This document shows positions 52,610 to 61,831 of a stretch of DNA of 64,000 bases, in pieces. Numbering within the stretch: position 1 is the stretch's first letter; the number at the start of each line of letters is the position of its first letter. A program made the translations under genes and the position numbers. The notes below the pieces were generated by a model. The model was not told the origin of the DNA and searched no databases. It worked only from the letters and a program-made list of their open reading frames with translations. The DNA is from CAZADA01 sp964568975 (GTDB lineage Bacteria; Pseudomonadota; Alphaproteobacteria; Caulobacterales; Maricaulaceae): assembly GCA_964568975.1 (NCBI GenBank), contig CAZMSO010000015.1, positions 1 through 64,000 on the forward strand, read 5' to 3'.

Positions 52610-52625
52610 AGCAAGCCCCAGGCCA
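52610..52625 (-). promoter_or_regulatory. Sigma-54 promoter for fliK-flgD-flgE
   Basis: Minus strand TGGCCTGGGGCTTGCT has GG and GC exactly ten bases apart, matching the -24/-12 consensus TGGCAC-N5-TTGCT in its conserved parts. It lies about 100 bases before the fliK GTG. FlbD, encoded in this window, is the expected activator. Confidence 0.6.
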
Positions 52626-52845
52626 GGTCGCGAAACCCTGAACACTGAAGGGCTCCAGATGCTTCCGGCGCCGCCGACCGGTCAAAGGCGCCGGGCAAAA
52701 CCCCACCCGTTGGTCAAGCTCTGCCGGCCGCCGCAGCGCCTGGGCCCACGCGCATACAGCGATTTTGCAGGCCCGCGCCGATTGGCCCGGCCTTTGAAAC
52801 GGCGACGACGGCGCGGCGACGGCCAATCGCCAGCGGCGCCAGAGA

Positions 52846-52862
52846 AGGGCGGCTTTATGCTT
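52846..52862 (+). promoter_or_regulatory. Weak sigma-54-like element for flgK-flgL
   Basis: AGGGCGGCTTTATGCTT keeps the GG-N10-GC spacing and the TGCTT end of a sigma-54 promoter, about 140 bases before flgK. The -24 part deviates from TGGCAC, so it may be coincidental. Confidence 0.3.
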
Positions 52863-52999
52863 GAGACACGCGTGCACATCGACGTCAGCCCGGGGCGCGC
52901 TCGAGCGCGCGCACGCCGGCACATTGTGCCCGACGCTGGGCGCATCGGCGCCGCCCAGGGGCCGACATTGCCCACTGCGCTCACCGCGGGAGGCCGCTG

Positions 53000-55153
53000 A
53001 TGGCCATCAACTCCGTCCTCAACGCGGCGCTGTCGAGCCTCAACGCCAGCCAGGCGGGGATCAACACCGCCTCAAACAACATCGCCAACGTCAACACGCC
53101 TGGCTATGCGCGCCAGGATTTGCAGCTGACGAGCCGCAGCGGCGTGGGCGGCCTTGCGGGGGTGGACATCGGCGCCATCCGCCGGATCTCTGACGCCTTC
53201 CTTGTCAGCGCGTCCCGCGACGCGCGCGCAAGCGCGGCCGCCGCAGAGGCGGCGTTTCAAACGCTTGACCGTGCGCAAGCCACGTTCGGCGATCCCGCCA
53301 GCGGCGCGTCAGTGTTCGACCGCATTACGGACTTGTTCCAATCCTTTGGCGATTTGGCCGCTGATCCAGCAAGCGCCGCGCGCCGGGCGAGCGCGATCAG
53401 CGATGTCGACACGCTCTTTCGCGAGTTTGAGCGCATCAACGCCCAGCTGAACGAACTGCGCGCGGAGACGGATGGCCGCGTAGTGACCACTGTTGATCGC
53501 ATCAACCAATTGCTGGCCGTCGTGCCGGACCTCTCCGCCCAAGCCATCCGCGCCAACGCCACTGGCGACAACATCGCCTCCGTGGAGGATCAGATCGCGC
53601 AAGTGGTCGATGAGTTGTCGGAGTTGGTGGATGTGCGCGTCAGCCGCCAGCCGAACGGCGCTGTGGAGGTGCGCGCCCAAGACGGGCTTCTCCTTGCGGG
53701 CGTGGGCGCAGCGACCCTGGAATACTCCGGGCGCGGCGCAAGCGGCGCAGGCGTGGTGTATGAGCCGATCATTATCAATTTCCCCGGTGCGCCCGCCGCG
53801 GCTTTGGATTCCCGCGTGACCGGCGGCGAACTCGCCGGCTTGCTGCAAGCGCGCGATCAAGACTTGCCGGAGCTGGCCGTCCAGCTGGGCGAGCTTGCGG
53901 CTGTCACCGCTGACGCCATCAACGCAGCCCACAACGACAATGTGAGCTTCCCGCCGCAAACGTTGCTGACAGGACGCAACACCGGGCTTGCGGGAACCGA
54001 CCGCTTAGGGTTCACGGGCGAAACAACGGTCTCTTTGATTGACGCGGACGGGCGGCTGGTGTCGACGGCGCGCGTCGATTTCACGGCGGGCGAGATTTAC
54101 CTCAACGGCGCGGTTCCGCCGGCGGTTGCGGACGCGACCTTCACCGCAAACGGCGCTGGGACGATCAATGAATTCATTGGCGCGTTCAACGGCTTGGGCG
54201 TCGGCGCGCTGGGACTCGCCAATGGCGTGCTCACCGCTGACGGCGGCGCGGCTGGGATCGCCTTCACTCAAACGGGGGCGGCCCCGTCAGACCGGGCCGG
54301 CCAAGGCTTTTCTCAGTTCTTTGGATTGAACGATCTGGTGCGCAGCCCGACGCCCAGCAGTTTTAAGACCGGGCTTGTGGGGACCGACGCCCACGGCTTC
54401 ACTCCCGGCGGCGTGATTGATCTGCGTTTGACCAGCGCGCAAGGCGAGCTGTTGTCGGACGCCTCCATCGTGGTTCCCGCCGGCGATGTGAACGCGCTCT
54501 TGGGCGCGCTGAACGCCACGGGCTCAGGGCTAGGCGCGTTCGGCGCCTTCGCCCTGGACGCCAATGGCGAGCTGAGCTTCACGCCCAACGCAACAACCCA
54601 GGGCGCGCGCTTGACCGTGCGCGACGACACCACGGGGCGCGGAACCACGGGACTGACGGCCACGGCGTTTTTCGGCCTAGGCGCGGGCGCGCGGGCCGAC
54701 CGGGCCGGGGCGCTGCAAGTGGATCCGGCGTTGGACGCCAATCCGTCGCGCCTGGCGCTCGGCCGTTTGGATCCCAGCGACGCTGCGTTCACCGTCGGCA
54801 GCCTCGTGACGGGTGCAGGCGACGCCGCGGGCGCGCAAGCGCTCCAGCTCGCGGGGGATGCGCGGGTTTCGTCCTCGGCGGCCGGCGCAATCGGCGGCGT
54901 GCTCACCAGCCCCCTCGATTATGCGGGACGCATCGCCAGCGATGTCGGTCTGCGCGCGGCGTCGGCCCAAGGAGCGCTGGACGTGGCGAACGGCTTGGTC
55001 AGCGCCGCGGACGAACGGCGCTTGTCGGTTGAAGGCGTCAATTTGGACGAAGAACTGATTAAATTGACGCAGTTTCAGCAGAGCTACAACGCCGCTTCGC
55101 GGTTGATCCAAACCGCCCAAGAATTGACTGACATCTTGCTGTCGATTGTCTAG
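53000..55153 (+). CDS. flgK: Flagellar hook-associated protein FlgK (HAP1)
   Basis: A 717-residue hook-filament junction protein. The N-terminal rod/hook motif (NAALSSLNASQAGINTASNN and IANVNTPGYARQ) and C-terminal motif (GVNLDEELIKLTQFQQSYNA, then ASRLIQTAQELTDILLSIV) are typical. The middle contains a duplicated Gly/Ala-rich beta region (GTDRLGFTGETTVSLIDADG and GTDAHGFTPGGVIDLRLTSA), which explains a length above the roughly 550 residues of enterobacterial FlgK. The start ATG has GGGAGG upstream. flgL follows after 21 bases. Confidence 0.95.
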   Translation: MAINSVLNAALSSLNASQAGINTASNNIANVNTPGYARQDLQLTSRSGVGGLAGVDIGAIRRISDAFLVSASRDARASAAAAEAAFQTLDRAQATFGDPASGASVFDRITDLFQSFGDLAADPASAARRASAISDVDTLFREFERINAQLNELRAETDGRVVTTVDRINQLLAVVPDLSAQAIRANATGDNIASVEDQIAQVVDELSELVDVRVSRQPNGAVEVRAQDGLLLAGVGAATLEYSGRGASGAGVVYEPIIINFPGAPAAALDSRVTGGELAGLLQARDQDLPELAVQLGELAAVTADAINAAHNDNVSFPPQTLLTGRNTGLAGTDRLGFTGETTVSLIDADGRLVSTARVDFTAGEIYLNGAVPPAVADATFTANGAGTINEFIGAFNGLGVGALGLANGVLTADGGAAGIAFTQTGAAPSDRAGQGFSQFFGLNDLVRSPTPSSFKTGLVGTDAHGFTPGGVIDLRLTSAQGELLSDASIVVPAGDVNALLGALNATGSGLGAFGAFALDANGELSFTPNATTQGARLTVRDDTTGRGTTGLTATAFFGLGAGARADRAGALQVDPALDANPSRLALGRLDPSDAAFTVGSLVTGAGDAAGAQALQLAGDARVSSSAAGAIGGVLTSPLDYAGRIASDVGLRAASAQGALDVANGLVSAADERRLSVEGVNLDEELIKLTQFQQSYNAASRLIQTAQELTDILLSIV

Positions 55154-55174
55154 AACGGATACCGGAAGGTTCGT

Positions 55175-56089
55175 ATGCGCATCGCGACCATAACCCTGTT
55201 TGAGCGCGCCAACGCCGACATCCAGGCCGCCCAGGCCGACGCGGCCGAGGCCCAACGCCAAGTCGGCTCGGAGAAAGTGGCCGACGACTTGCTCGGCTTT
55301 GGCGCTGAGGCGCGCCCGCTGGTGTCGGCGCGCGGATTTCTGGCGCGCGCACAGTCCTATGAGCGCTCTACGGTCGAGGTCGCCAACCGCTTAGGCGTGC
55401 AAGATCTCGCCCTTGGCCAGGCCGCAACCGCGGCTCAGGATTTGCGCTTAGCGCTGACGGACGCCTTAGCGGCCGGCCGCGGCGACGATCTGAGCCAAGC
55501 GCTTGACCTCGCGTTTTCGAGCCTGCGCGGCGCTCTGAACACGACCTATGCGGGCCGGTATGTCTTCAGCGGCGTGGCGGAGGACACCGCGCCCGTCGAC
55601 GTCGCCTCCGTGGCGGCCTTGCCGGCGGTTCCTGCGATCGACACCATCTTCAACAACGCGCAACGCACCGCCCAAGCGCAAATCGACCCCACGACGACAG
55701 TGGAGCTTGCGCCGCTGGCGGACACGCTCGCGACGGATTTTTTCGCCGCCATCAAGCAAATCGACGACTTCAACACCGCCACGCCCTTAGCCGGTCCGCT
55801 CGACGCCGCGGACCGCACCTTCCTGGAGGCGCGCATCGCCGACCTCTTGGCCGTCTTCGACACGCTCAACAACGCCCAGGCCGCCAATGGCGCCACCCAA
55901 GCGCGCGTCGCCGACGCCCAAGAGCGGCTGAGCGATGAAGCGTTTTTCTTCGAGAACTTAGCCGGCGACATTGAGAACGCGGATCTCGCTGAAGTCGCGG
56001 GTCAGCTGAACCAAGCGAATGTGCGCATCGAGGCCTCAGCAGTCGCCTTCAACGCGTTGCGGGAAAGCTCGCTCTTGAATTTCTTGTGA
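55175..56089 (+). CDS. flgL: Flagellar hook-associated protein FlgL (HAP3)
   Basis: A 304-residue flagellin-like junction protein connecting FlgK to the filament. The N terminus (MRIATITLFERANADIQAAQ) and C terminus (LNQANVRIEASAVAFNALRE, then SSLLNFL) are the flagellin-type helices. YAGRYVFSGVAEDTAP is the common central motif of FlgL. The start follows GGAAGG. It is the second gene of the rightward flgK-flgL unit. Confidence 0.93.
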   Translation: MRIATITLFERANADIQAAQADAAEAQRQVGSEKVADDLLGFGAEARPLVSARGFLARAQSYERSTVEVANRLGVQDLALGQAATAAQDLRLALTDALAAGRGDDLSQALDLAFSSLRGALNTTYAGRYVFSGVAEDTAPVDVASVAALPAVPAIDTIFNNAQRTAQAQIDPTTTVELAPLADTLATDFFAAIKQIDDFNTATPLAGPLDAADRTFLEARIADLLAVFDTLNNAQAANGATQARVADAQERLSDEAFFFENLAGDIENADLAEVAGQLNQANVRIEASAVAFNALRESSLLNFL

Positions 56090-56193
56090 CGGCGCCTCGT
56101 CGACGCCCCCCTCTTGAACCGCCGCGCCCGGCGCTCGTATAGCTGTGTGTGAACATTCCCCTGCTGCGGGCCTTGACCCCGTTGGAGGCTGTG

Positions 56194-57384
56194 ATGGCGA
56201 CAGACACGCCGCCCGCCGGCGCGGCCGGGCGGGCGTTGGCTCCCGCGGACATGGATCCCAACACGCTGCGGCTGGACGGCGTGCCCGACGGCGCACGCGT
56301 CGTGGCGGCCATGTCGGGCGGCGTCGACAGCTCCGTCACGGCGGCGCTGCTCGCGCGCGCGGGCTATGACGTGGTGGGGATCACCTTGCAGCTTTATGAC
56401 CATGGCGCGGCGATCCACAAGAAAGGCGCCTGCTGCGCGGGGGCCGACATCCATGACGCGCGCCGGGTCGCGGATGCCCTCGCGATCCCCCACTATGTTC
56501 TGGATTATGAAAGCCGGTTTCGCGACGCGGTGATGGATGAGTTCGCCGACAGCTATCTGGCCGGCGAAACGCCGATTCCATGCGTGACATGCAATCAAAC
56601 GGTGAAGTTCGCCGACCTGTTGTCCACCGCGCGGGATCTGGGCGCGCAGGCGCTGGCGACGGGTCATTACATCCGCCGCGTGGAAGGCCCAGGCGGGCCG
56701 GAGCTGCACCGCGCCGTCGATCCGGACAAGGATCAAAGCTATTTCCTGTTTGCGACGACGCGCGATCAGATGGATTTTCTGCGCTTTCCCCTCGGCGGGC
56801 TCAGCAAAAACGCCACCCGCGCGCTGGCCGCGCACTTCGGGCTGACAGTCGCGGACAAGCCTGACAGCCAAGACATTTGCTTCGTGCCGAGCGGCGATTA
56901 CGCCCAAGTGATTAAGCGGTTGCGTCCGGGCGCGGGACGTGCGGGCGACATTGTGCATGTCGACGGGCGCGTGCTTGGCCGTCATGATGGCGTTATTCAC
57001 TACACGATCGGGCAACGGCGCGGCTTGGGCGTGGCCACGGGCGAGCCGCTGTTTGTCGTGCGCCTCGACGCCGCTAAGCGCCACGTGATTGTCGGCCCGC
57101 GCACAGCGCTGCGCGTGCGCCGCATCCGCCTGCGCGACGTCAATTGGCTGGGCGATGGGACGCTGGAGGCGGCCGCGGCGGCCGGCGCGCCCATTCGCGT
57201 GAAAGTGCGCTCCACCCGCGCGCCGGTCCCCGCGCGGCTGGCGCTGACCGCGGAACGCGCTTTCGCCGTCGATGTGGAGGACGGTGAAGACGGGGTGGCG
57301 CCGGGCCAAGCTGCGGTGTTCTATGACCGCGATCCGGCCGGGTCGCGGGTGCTGGGCGGCGGCTGGATCGCTGGCGCGGCGTGA
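56194..57384 (+). CDS. mnmA: tRNA-specific 2-thiouridylase
   Basis: A 396-residue enzyme that makes 2-thiouridine at position 34 of tRNA for Lys, Glu and Gln. The ATP pyrophosphatase P-loop is MSGGVDSSVTAALL. The catalytic cysteine is in PCVTCNQTVKF and the second in DSQDICFVPSGDY. The TGHYIRR and YTIGQRRGLG motifs are also present. ATG 56194 follows GGAGG; GTG 56149 would add 15 residues. Confidence 0.95.
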   Translation: MATDTPPAGAAGRALAPADMDPNTLRLDGVPDGARVVAAMSGGVDSSVTAALLARAGYDVVGITLQLYDHGAAIHKKGACCAGADIHDARRVADALAIPHYVLDYESRFRDAVMDEFADSYLAGETPIPCVTCNQTVKFADLLSTARDLGAQALATGHYIRRVEGPGGPELHRAVDPDKDQSYFLFATTRDQMDFLRFPLGGLSKNATRALAAHFGLTVADKPDSQDICFVPSGDYAQVIKRLRPGAGRAGDIVHVDGRVLGRHDGVIHYTIGQRRGLGVATGEPLFVVRLDAAKRHVIVGPRTALRVRRIRLRDVNWLGDGTLEAAAAAGAPIRVKVRSTRAPVPARLALTAERAFAVDVEDGEDGVAPGQAAVFYDRDPAGSRVLGGGWIAGAA

Positions 57385-57588
57385 GCGGCTGGCGGCCTTC
57401 CCTCGAATCGGCGTGATGACGAACGCCGACATCGGGCCATCGCTGTAAGCCGCGCGTAAGGCTGCGATGCTATGACCAGGGCGGGGGCGATCCGCGGTCG
57501 CTGTGTGGCGCTGGGCCGTGCGGCGATCTGGCGCAGGCGGCGGAACGCGGCTTTAATGGGTTTTGGGGCCGGCGAAGGAGCGCGACGA

Positions 57589-58836
57589 GTGCACAAGTCT
57601 TGGAGCGTCATGCGTCGGCTGATGGCCGGCGTGGCGGCTGTGGCGGCTGCGGCGACGGCCCACGCCCAGACCGCAGGCCCGGACACGCTTGTGCGCGCCC
57701 CGGCCGCGCGCCCGTATGTCGACGAGGTCGCCAGCCGGTTGGACAGCGCGTTTTCGCGCGGCCAATTCGTGGGTTTGGCGGTCGGCGTGGTGGAGGATGG
57801 CGGGCTCAGCCTCCTGCGCACATATGGCGAAACCCAAGCCGGCACAGGCGATCCGGTGACGCCGGACACGGTGTTTCGCATCGCCTCGGTGTCGAAGACC
57901 ATGTCTGCGAGCGTGCTTGGCCAAATGGCGCAAGAGGGGCGGGTGTCGTGGGATGATCCCGTGGCGGCCTATTCGCGCCGCTTCCGCCTGAAAACCGAGA
58001 CCGCGACCAACGCGGTCACGCTGGAGCATGTGGCGAGCCATCGCGTGGGCTTAAGCCCTTACGCCTATGACGATTTGTTGGAGCTCGGCCGCAGCCTCGA
58101 CGTGTTGTTCAAGCATTTGCCGGACATTCCGCTCTCATGTCGGCCGGGATCGTGCTTCGCTTATCAAAATGTCGCCTTCTCGGTGATCGGCGACGTGGTG
58201 GAGGCCGCTGACGCTCGCCCCTTTCCGGAGGCGATGCAGGCGCGCCTGTTCCAGCCGCTCGGCATGAAGACGGCGTCAGTGGGGCTGGAGGCGTTGCGGT
58301 CTTCGCGCAGCTGGGCGAAACCCCACAGCCGCGCCACGCACAAAAGCCGCTGGCGGTCCTTTCAGCCGAATGAAGAGTATTACCGCGTCGCGCCGGCCGG
58401 CGGGATCAACGCCTCGATCCTGGATTTGTCCTTGTGGGTGCGCGCCCAGCTTGGCCACGCCCCGGAGGTGTTGGGCGATGCGGCGCGCACGCGTCTGCAC
58501 CAAGCCGTGGTCGACACGCCTGCTGAGGAGCGCAAGCTTCGTTGGATGCGCGCGCGTTTGCGCGACGCTGATTATGCGTTGGGCTGGCGGGTATATGATT
58601 ATGCGGGCGAGCGGGTGATCATGCACGCCGGCGGCGTGGCCGGCTATCGCGCGCTGATCGCCTTCGCGCCGGAGCATGATTTCGGCTTTGCGGCGGTGTG
58701 GAACGCGGCCACGCCCTATGGATGGCGGATCATGCCCATGATCCTCGACGCGTATTTCGACATGCCCCGGCGCGATTGGCTGGGCGTGGATCGGCTTCTC
58801 GCCCAATCCGGCCAGGCGCGCACCGGCTCGCCTTAG
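57589..58836 (+). CDS. Exported class-C-beta-lactamase-like serine hydrolase
   Basis: A 415-residue secreted hydrolase of the beta-lactamase/DD-peptidase (family S12) fold. A signal peptide (MRRLMAGVAAVAAAATAHA) leads the protein. The active Ser-x-x-Lys is in RIASVSKTMSA, the Tyr-x-Asn is FAYQNVAFS and the KTG box is replaced by HAGGVAGYR. These features suit an esterase or peptidase more than an antibiotic-resistance enzyme. GTG 57589 follows AAGGAG; ATG 57610 is also possible. Confidence 0.85.
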   Translation: MHKSWSVMRRLMAGVAAVAAAATAHAQTAGPDTLVRAPAARPYVDEVASRLDSAFSRGQFVGLAVGVVEDGGLSLLRTYGETQAGTGDPVTPDTVFRIASVSKTMSASVLGQMAQEGRVSWDDPVAAYSRRFRLKTETATNAVTLEHVASHRVGLSPYAYDDLLELGRSLDVLFKHLPDIPLSCRPGSCFAYQNVAFSVIGDVVEAADARPFPEAMQARLFQPLGMKTASVGLEALRSSRSWAKPHSRATHKSRWRSFQPNEEYYRVAPAGGINASILDLSLWVRAQLGHAPEVLGDAARTRLHQAVVDTPAEERKLRWMRARLRDADYALGWRVYDYAGERVIMHAGGVAGYRALIAFAPEHDFGFAAVWNAATPYGWRIMPMILDAYFDMPRRDWLGVDRLLAQSGQARTGSP

Positions 58837-58944
58837 CCGCGGTCGGCCGCGGCGCGCGGCTTAGCCCTTGACGCCGGGGCGGGAAAGCTCCTCATGAGCG
58901 CTCCACCCGCCGACGCCCCGATGAGAGACCGCCCGGAGACCGCC

Positions 58945-60138
58945 ATGTCCGACGCCGCCCACAATCCCATCGTCATCGCCGCCGCCGCCCGCACGCCCAT
59001 GGGCGGTTTGAGCGGAGAGCTCGCGGCCTTAAGCGCGCCGGAGCTCGGGGCCGTCGCGGTGAAGGCCGCCGTCGCGCAGGCGGGCGTCAGCGGCGAGGAT
59101 GTCGAGCAAATTTACATGGGCAATTGCTTGATGGCCGGCCAAGGCCAAGCGCCCGCCCGCCAAGCCGCGCTGAAGGCGGGACTGCCGGAGCATGTGGAGG
59201 CGACGACGCTCTCAAAAATGTGCGGCTCCGGCATGCAAGCCGCAATTCTCGGCCGCGCCATGATCATGAGCGGCGAGGCCGCAGTTGTCGTGGCCGGCGG
59301 CATGGAGTCCATGACCAACGCGCCGCATTTGCTCGCCAATCACCGCAGCGGCGTGAAATACGGCCATGACCGGGTGCTCGACCACATGGCGCTCGACGGG
59401 CTTGAGGACGCCTATGAAGGCGCGCCGATGGGCCGCTTCGCCGACCACGTCGCGGCGGAGTATCAATTCACCCGCGAAGCCCAAGACGCTTATGCGCTGG
59501 AAACGCTCGCGCGCGCGCAAAAGGCCGCCGAGGATGGGACGTTCGCAAAGGAGATCGCGCCCGTAACGATCACTGGCCGCAAGGGCGAGACGGTGATCGC
59601 GAGCGATGAATTGCCGCGCAAAGCCCGCCCGGAAAAGATCCCGCACTTGAAGCCTGCCTTCACGAGCGACGGCACAGTCACGGCCGCCAACGCCTCAGCG
59701 ATCTCCGACGGCGCTGCGGCGCTGGTGCTGATGGCGCACTCCACCGCGGAGGCGAAGGGCGTGACCCCCCGCGCGGAAATCGTCGCGACGGCCGCCCACG
59801 CCCACGCGCCGCGCTATTTCACCACCGCGCCGGCGCCGGCGATCCGCAAAGCGCTCGATCGCGCCGGCTGGTCGGTGGACGATGTGGACTTGTTTGAGCT
59901 CAACGAAGCGTTTGCGGTCGTGCCCATGATCGCGATGCAAGAACTCGGCGTCGGCCATGACCGCATCAATGTCCATGGCGGGGCGTGCGCGATGGGCCAC
60001 CCCATCGGCGCTTCGGGCGCGCGGATTGTGGTGACCTTGCTCAATGCTATGGAGGCGCGAGACGCCCGCCGCGGCGTCGCCGCATTGTGCATTGGCGGTG
60101 GTGAAGCGACGGCGATCGCTGTGGAGCGGCGCGTCTGA
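58945..60138 (+). CDS. Acetyl-CoA C-acyltransferase (thiolase)
   Basis: A 397-residue thiolase. The nucleophile Cys is in SKMCGSGMQAAI, the His in GHPIGASGARIV and the C-terminal acid/base Cys in AALCIGGGEATAI. Acetoacetyl-CoA thiolases (PhaA/AtoB type) and 3-ketoacyl-CoA thiolases share these, so the chain-length preference is not decided. ATG 58945 follows CGGAGACC; an in-frame ATG at 58894 is possible. No other fatty-acid gene is adjacent. Confidence 0.9.
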   Translation: MSDAAHNPIVIAAAARTPMGGLSGELAALSAPELGAVAVKAAVAQAGVSGEDVEQIYMGNCLMAGQGQAPARQAALKAGLPEHVEATTLSKMCGSGMQAAILGRAMIMSGEAAVVVAGGMESMTNAPHLLANHRSGVKYGHDRVLDHMALDGLEDAYEGAPMGRFADHVAAEYQFTREAQDAYALETLARAQKAAEDGTFAKEIAPVTITGRKGETVIASDELPRKARPEKIPHLKPAFTSDGTVTAANASAISDGAAALVLMAHSTAEAKGVTPRAEIVATAAHAHAPRYFTTAPAPAIRKALDRAGWSVDDVDLFELNEAFAVVPMIAMQELGVGHDRINVHGGACAMGHPIGASGARIVVTLLNAMEARDARRGVAALCIGGGEATAIAVERRV

Positions 60139-60176
60139 CCGCGCCCAGGCTCGCCCCCAGCCGCCAGTGAGGTCCC

Positions 60177-61088
60177 GTGTTCGAATTCCTCAAATCTCTG
60201 TCCCGCACGATCCGGGTGTTCAGCGCGCTGATGGGCGTCATTACGCTGCTGGAGCCGCTGCGGGTGTGGGCGGCGATGCTTGATGGGTTCGACGCAATGC
60301 TCGCGGCGGTGAATTTGCAGATCTCCTACAGCAACTTCATGGCGGCGTCGGTGGGGCTTTATCGGGACTTCGCCGACGCATTCTTTTTTTGGCTGCCAGA
60401 GCCCTGGCGCAGCGGCGCATTGTTGGCGCTGATCCTGTTCGGGGCGAGCGCGGTGTCGCTGCTAGTCGCGTTGCCGCCGGCGATGCTCGCGGTGACGCGG
60501 CGGCGTGTTTACAAAGACCAAATGCTAGAACTCACTGAGGCTGCGGGTCTCGATGAGCTCGGTAATGAAGTGAAAGTGGATTATTCCGAAAAGTATGGCG
60601 CAATGACGCGCGGCGATGTTGAGAAGTATTTGATGAAGCGCTTGCGCGCGCTTGGTTTCGCCGATTTGCACGAACTGCGGCGGTCGTTGGCGGACATTCG
60701 TGCAGAGCTTGATAAAGTGCGATCATCCGATGACATTTTCCGTCGGAATTTTGTCGGCTTTTCCTTAAGCGGATATTTGTTGGCGATCGGGCTGATGATG
60801 ATCGTCTTTGCGCTCAATTACATTCTGTATCAGCAGTATGTGTTAGAGAGCGTGGTGTGGGTGTATATCTATGCGGCGCCGGTGGCGCTGTATTTTGTGT
60901 ATCAAATGGTGTTCCGCGATCAAATCAGCCACGGGTTTCCACTCGACTTTTGTCGGTGGTCAGTCGTTGTGCTGATCATCAACCTTTTGCTGTGGCCGTT
61001 TGTCGGCGGCAGTTGGGTCGGGTGGGGTTTGCTGACGACGGGCGGGTTTTTGATGGGCTTTTCCTTCGTCCGAATCAGCTTGCATTAA
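60177..61088 (+). CDS. Polytopic membrane protein of unknown function
   Basis: A 303-residue protein with an N-terminal amphipathic part, a hydrophobic pair around residues 78-105 and a cytoplasmic charged region with a helical hairpin (EKYLMKRLRALGFADLHELR). Four further membrane helices are near the end. I recognise no family. The start is GTG 60177 after GAGG. Codon use has more AT-rich codons in the second half than in the neighbours, which might point to a different origin. Confidence 0.6.
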   Translation: MFEFLKSLSRTIRVFSALMGVITLLEPLRVWAAMLDGFDAMLAAVNLQISYSNFMAASVGLYRDFADAFFFWLPEPWRSGALLALILFGASAVSLLVALPPAMLAVTRRRVYKDQMLELTEAAGLDELGNEVKVDYSEKYGAMTRGDVEKYLMKRLRALGFADLHELRRSLADIRAELDKVRSSDDIFRRNFVGFSLSGYLLAIGLMMIVFALNYILYQQYVLESVVWVYIYAAPVALYFVYQMVFRDQISHGFPLDFCRWSVVVLIINLLLWPFVGGSWVGWGLLTTGGFLMGFSFVRISLH

Positions 61089-61205
61089 GCAGGCGCTGGC
61101 GTCGGTGTAAGGAGAACCGCGCCGGCCCCTATGCCATGCCGTGGGCTTAGAGACGCTGTCACCCACGCACACCTCCCCGCCCACGCGTCTGCGCCACGGG
61201 CTGTG

Positions 61206-61703
61206 TCACTGCGCCGGCTGCACGTAAGGGCTCACGAGCCCGAGCGGCAAGGCGGTGGTGGTTTTCACGGACCGCACCACAATCCGCGAGCGGACGTCCG
61301 CCACGAGGCCAAGGCCCAGGATCTTGTCGCGCAAAAACTCGTCATAGGCGTGCATGTCCGACGTGATGATGCGCAAGGTGTAGTCTTCGCCGCCCGTAAT
61401 CAGCACACATTCCACAACTTCGGGAAGTTTCAAAACCGCCGCCTCAAACGCTTCTAAGTTTTCGCGCGTCGGCAGCGCTAACTTCACTGACGCATAGACC
61501 TCAAAGCCCAAACCGATCCGGTCGCGATCCAGCAGCGTCACGCGCCCGCGGATCACGCCGCGCTCCTCCAGCCGCTTAATCCGCCGCCAACAGGGCGAGG
61601 ACGACAAGCCGACCCGTTCAGCCACGTCCGCGACGGACAAGCTCGCGTCCTTCTGAATCAGATCGAGGATTTTGGCGTCGATCGCATCAAGCTCTTCGGG
61701 CAA
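61206..61703 (-). CDS. Lrp/AsnC-family transcriptional regulator
   Basis: A 165-residue leucine-responsive-type regulator. The N-terminal helix-turn-helix (LDAIDAKILDLIQKDASLS, VADVAERVGLSSSPCWRRIK) and C-terminal RAM domain (VYASVKLALPTRENLEAFEA, VVECVLITGGEDYTLRI) are clear. The start is TTG 61703 with GGAGGAA upstream; a TTG at 61736 gives a longer form with weaker support. It is divergent from the indolepyruvate oxidoreductase gene, a plausible target, since such regulators sense amino acids. Confidence 0.9.
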   Translation of the reverse strand: MPEELDAIDAKILDLIQKDASLSVADVAERVGLSSSPCWRRIKRLEERGVIRGRVTLLDRDRIGLGFEVYASVKLALPTRENLEAFEAAVLKLPEVVECVLITGGEDYTLRIITSDMHAYDEFLRDKILGLGLVADVRSRIVVRSVKTTTALPLGLVSPYVQPAQ

Positions 61704-61796
61704 TTGATTCCTCCGTGAACCGGGAATCGGGGGCAAAGCATGCTAATACCATCGGGCAAAACCAGCCAAAGAGCAAACATTTTCGCGTCGCTTGCG

Positions 61797-61802
61797 TATA
61801 AT
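61797..61802 (+). promoter_or_regulatory. Perfect -10 hexamer for the ior gene
   Basis: TATAAT lies 30 bases before the ATG at 61832, in a relatively AT-rich divergent region. No good -35 is visible at 17 bases, so activation by the adjacent Lrp-type regulator is conceivable. Confidence 0.45.
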
Positions 61803-61831
61803 TTACCGGCAAAAAAAGAAGGGCGCTCACC

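Larger units (their letters stand above)
52508..52999. other. Divergent promoter region between fliK and flgK
   Basis: About 490 bases separating the leftward fliK-flgD-flgE and rightward flgK-flgL units. It holds a good sigma-54 element for the leftward unit, a weaker candidate for the rightward unit, and no credible gene. FlbD binding sites are expected but none can be assigned from sequence alone. Confidence 0.55.

Noticed and set aside
57589..58836. Antibiotic-resistance beta-lactamase
   Set aside because: The KTG box is HAG and the context is chromosomal, so an esterase or peptidase is more likely.
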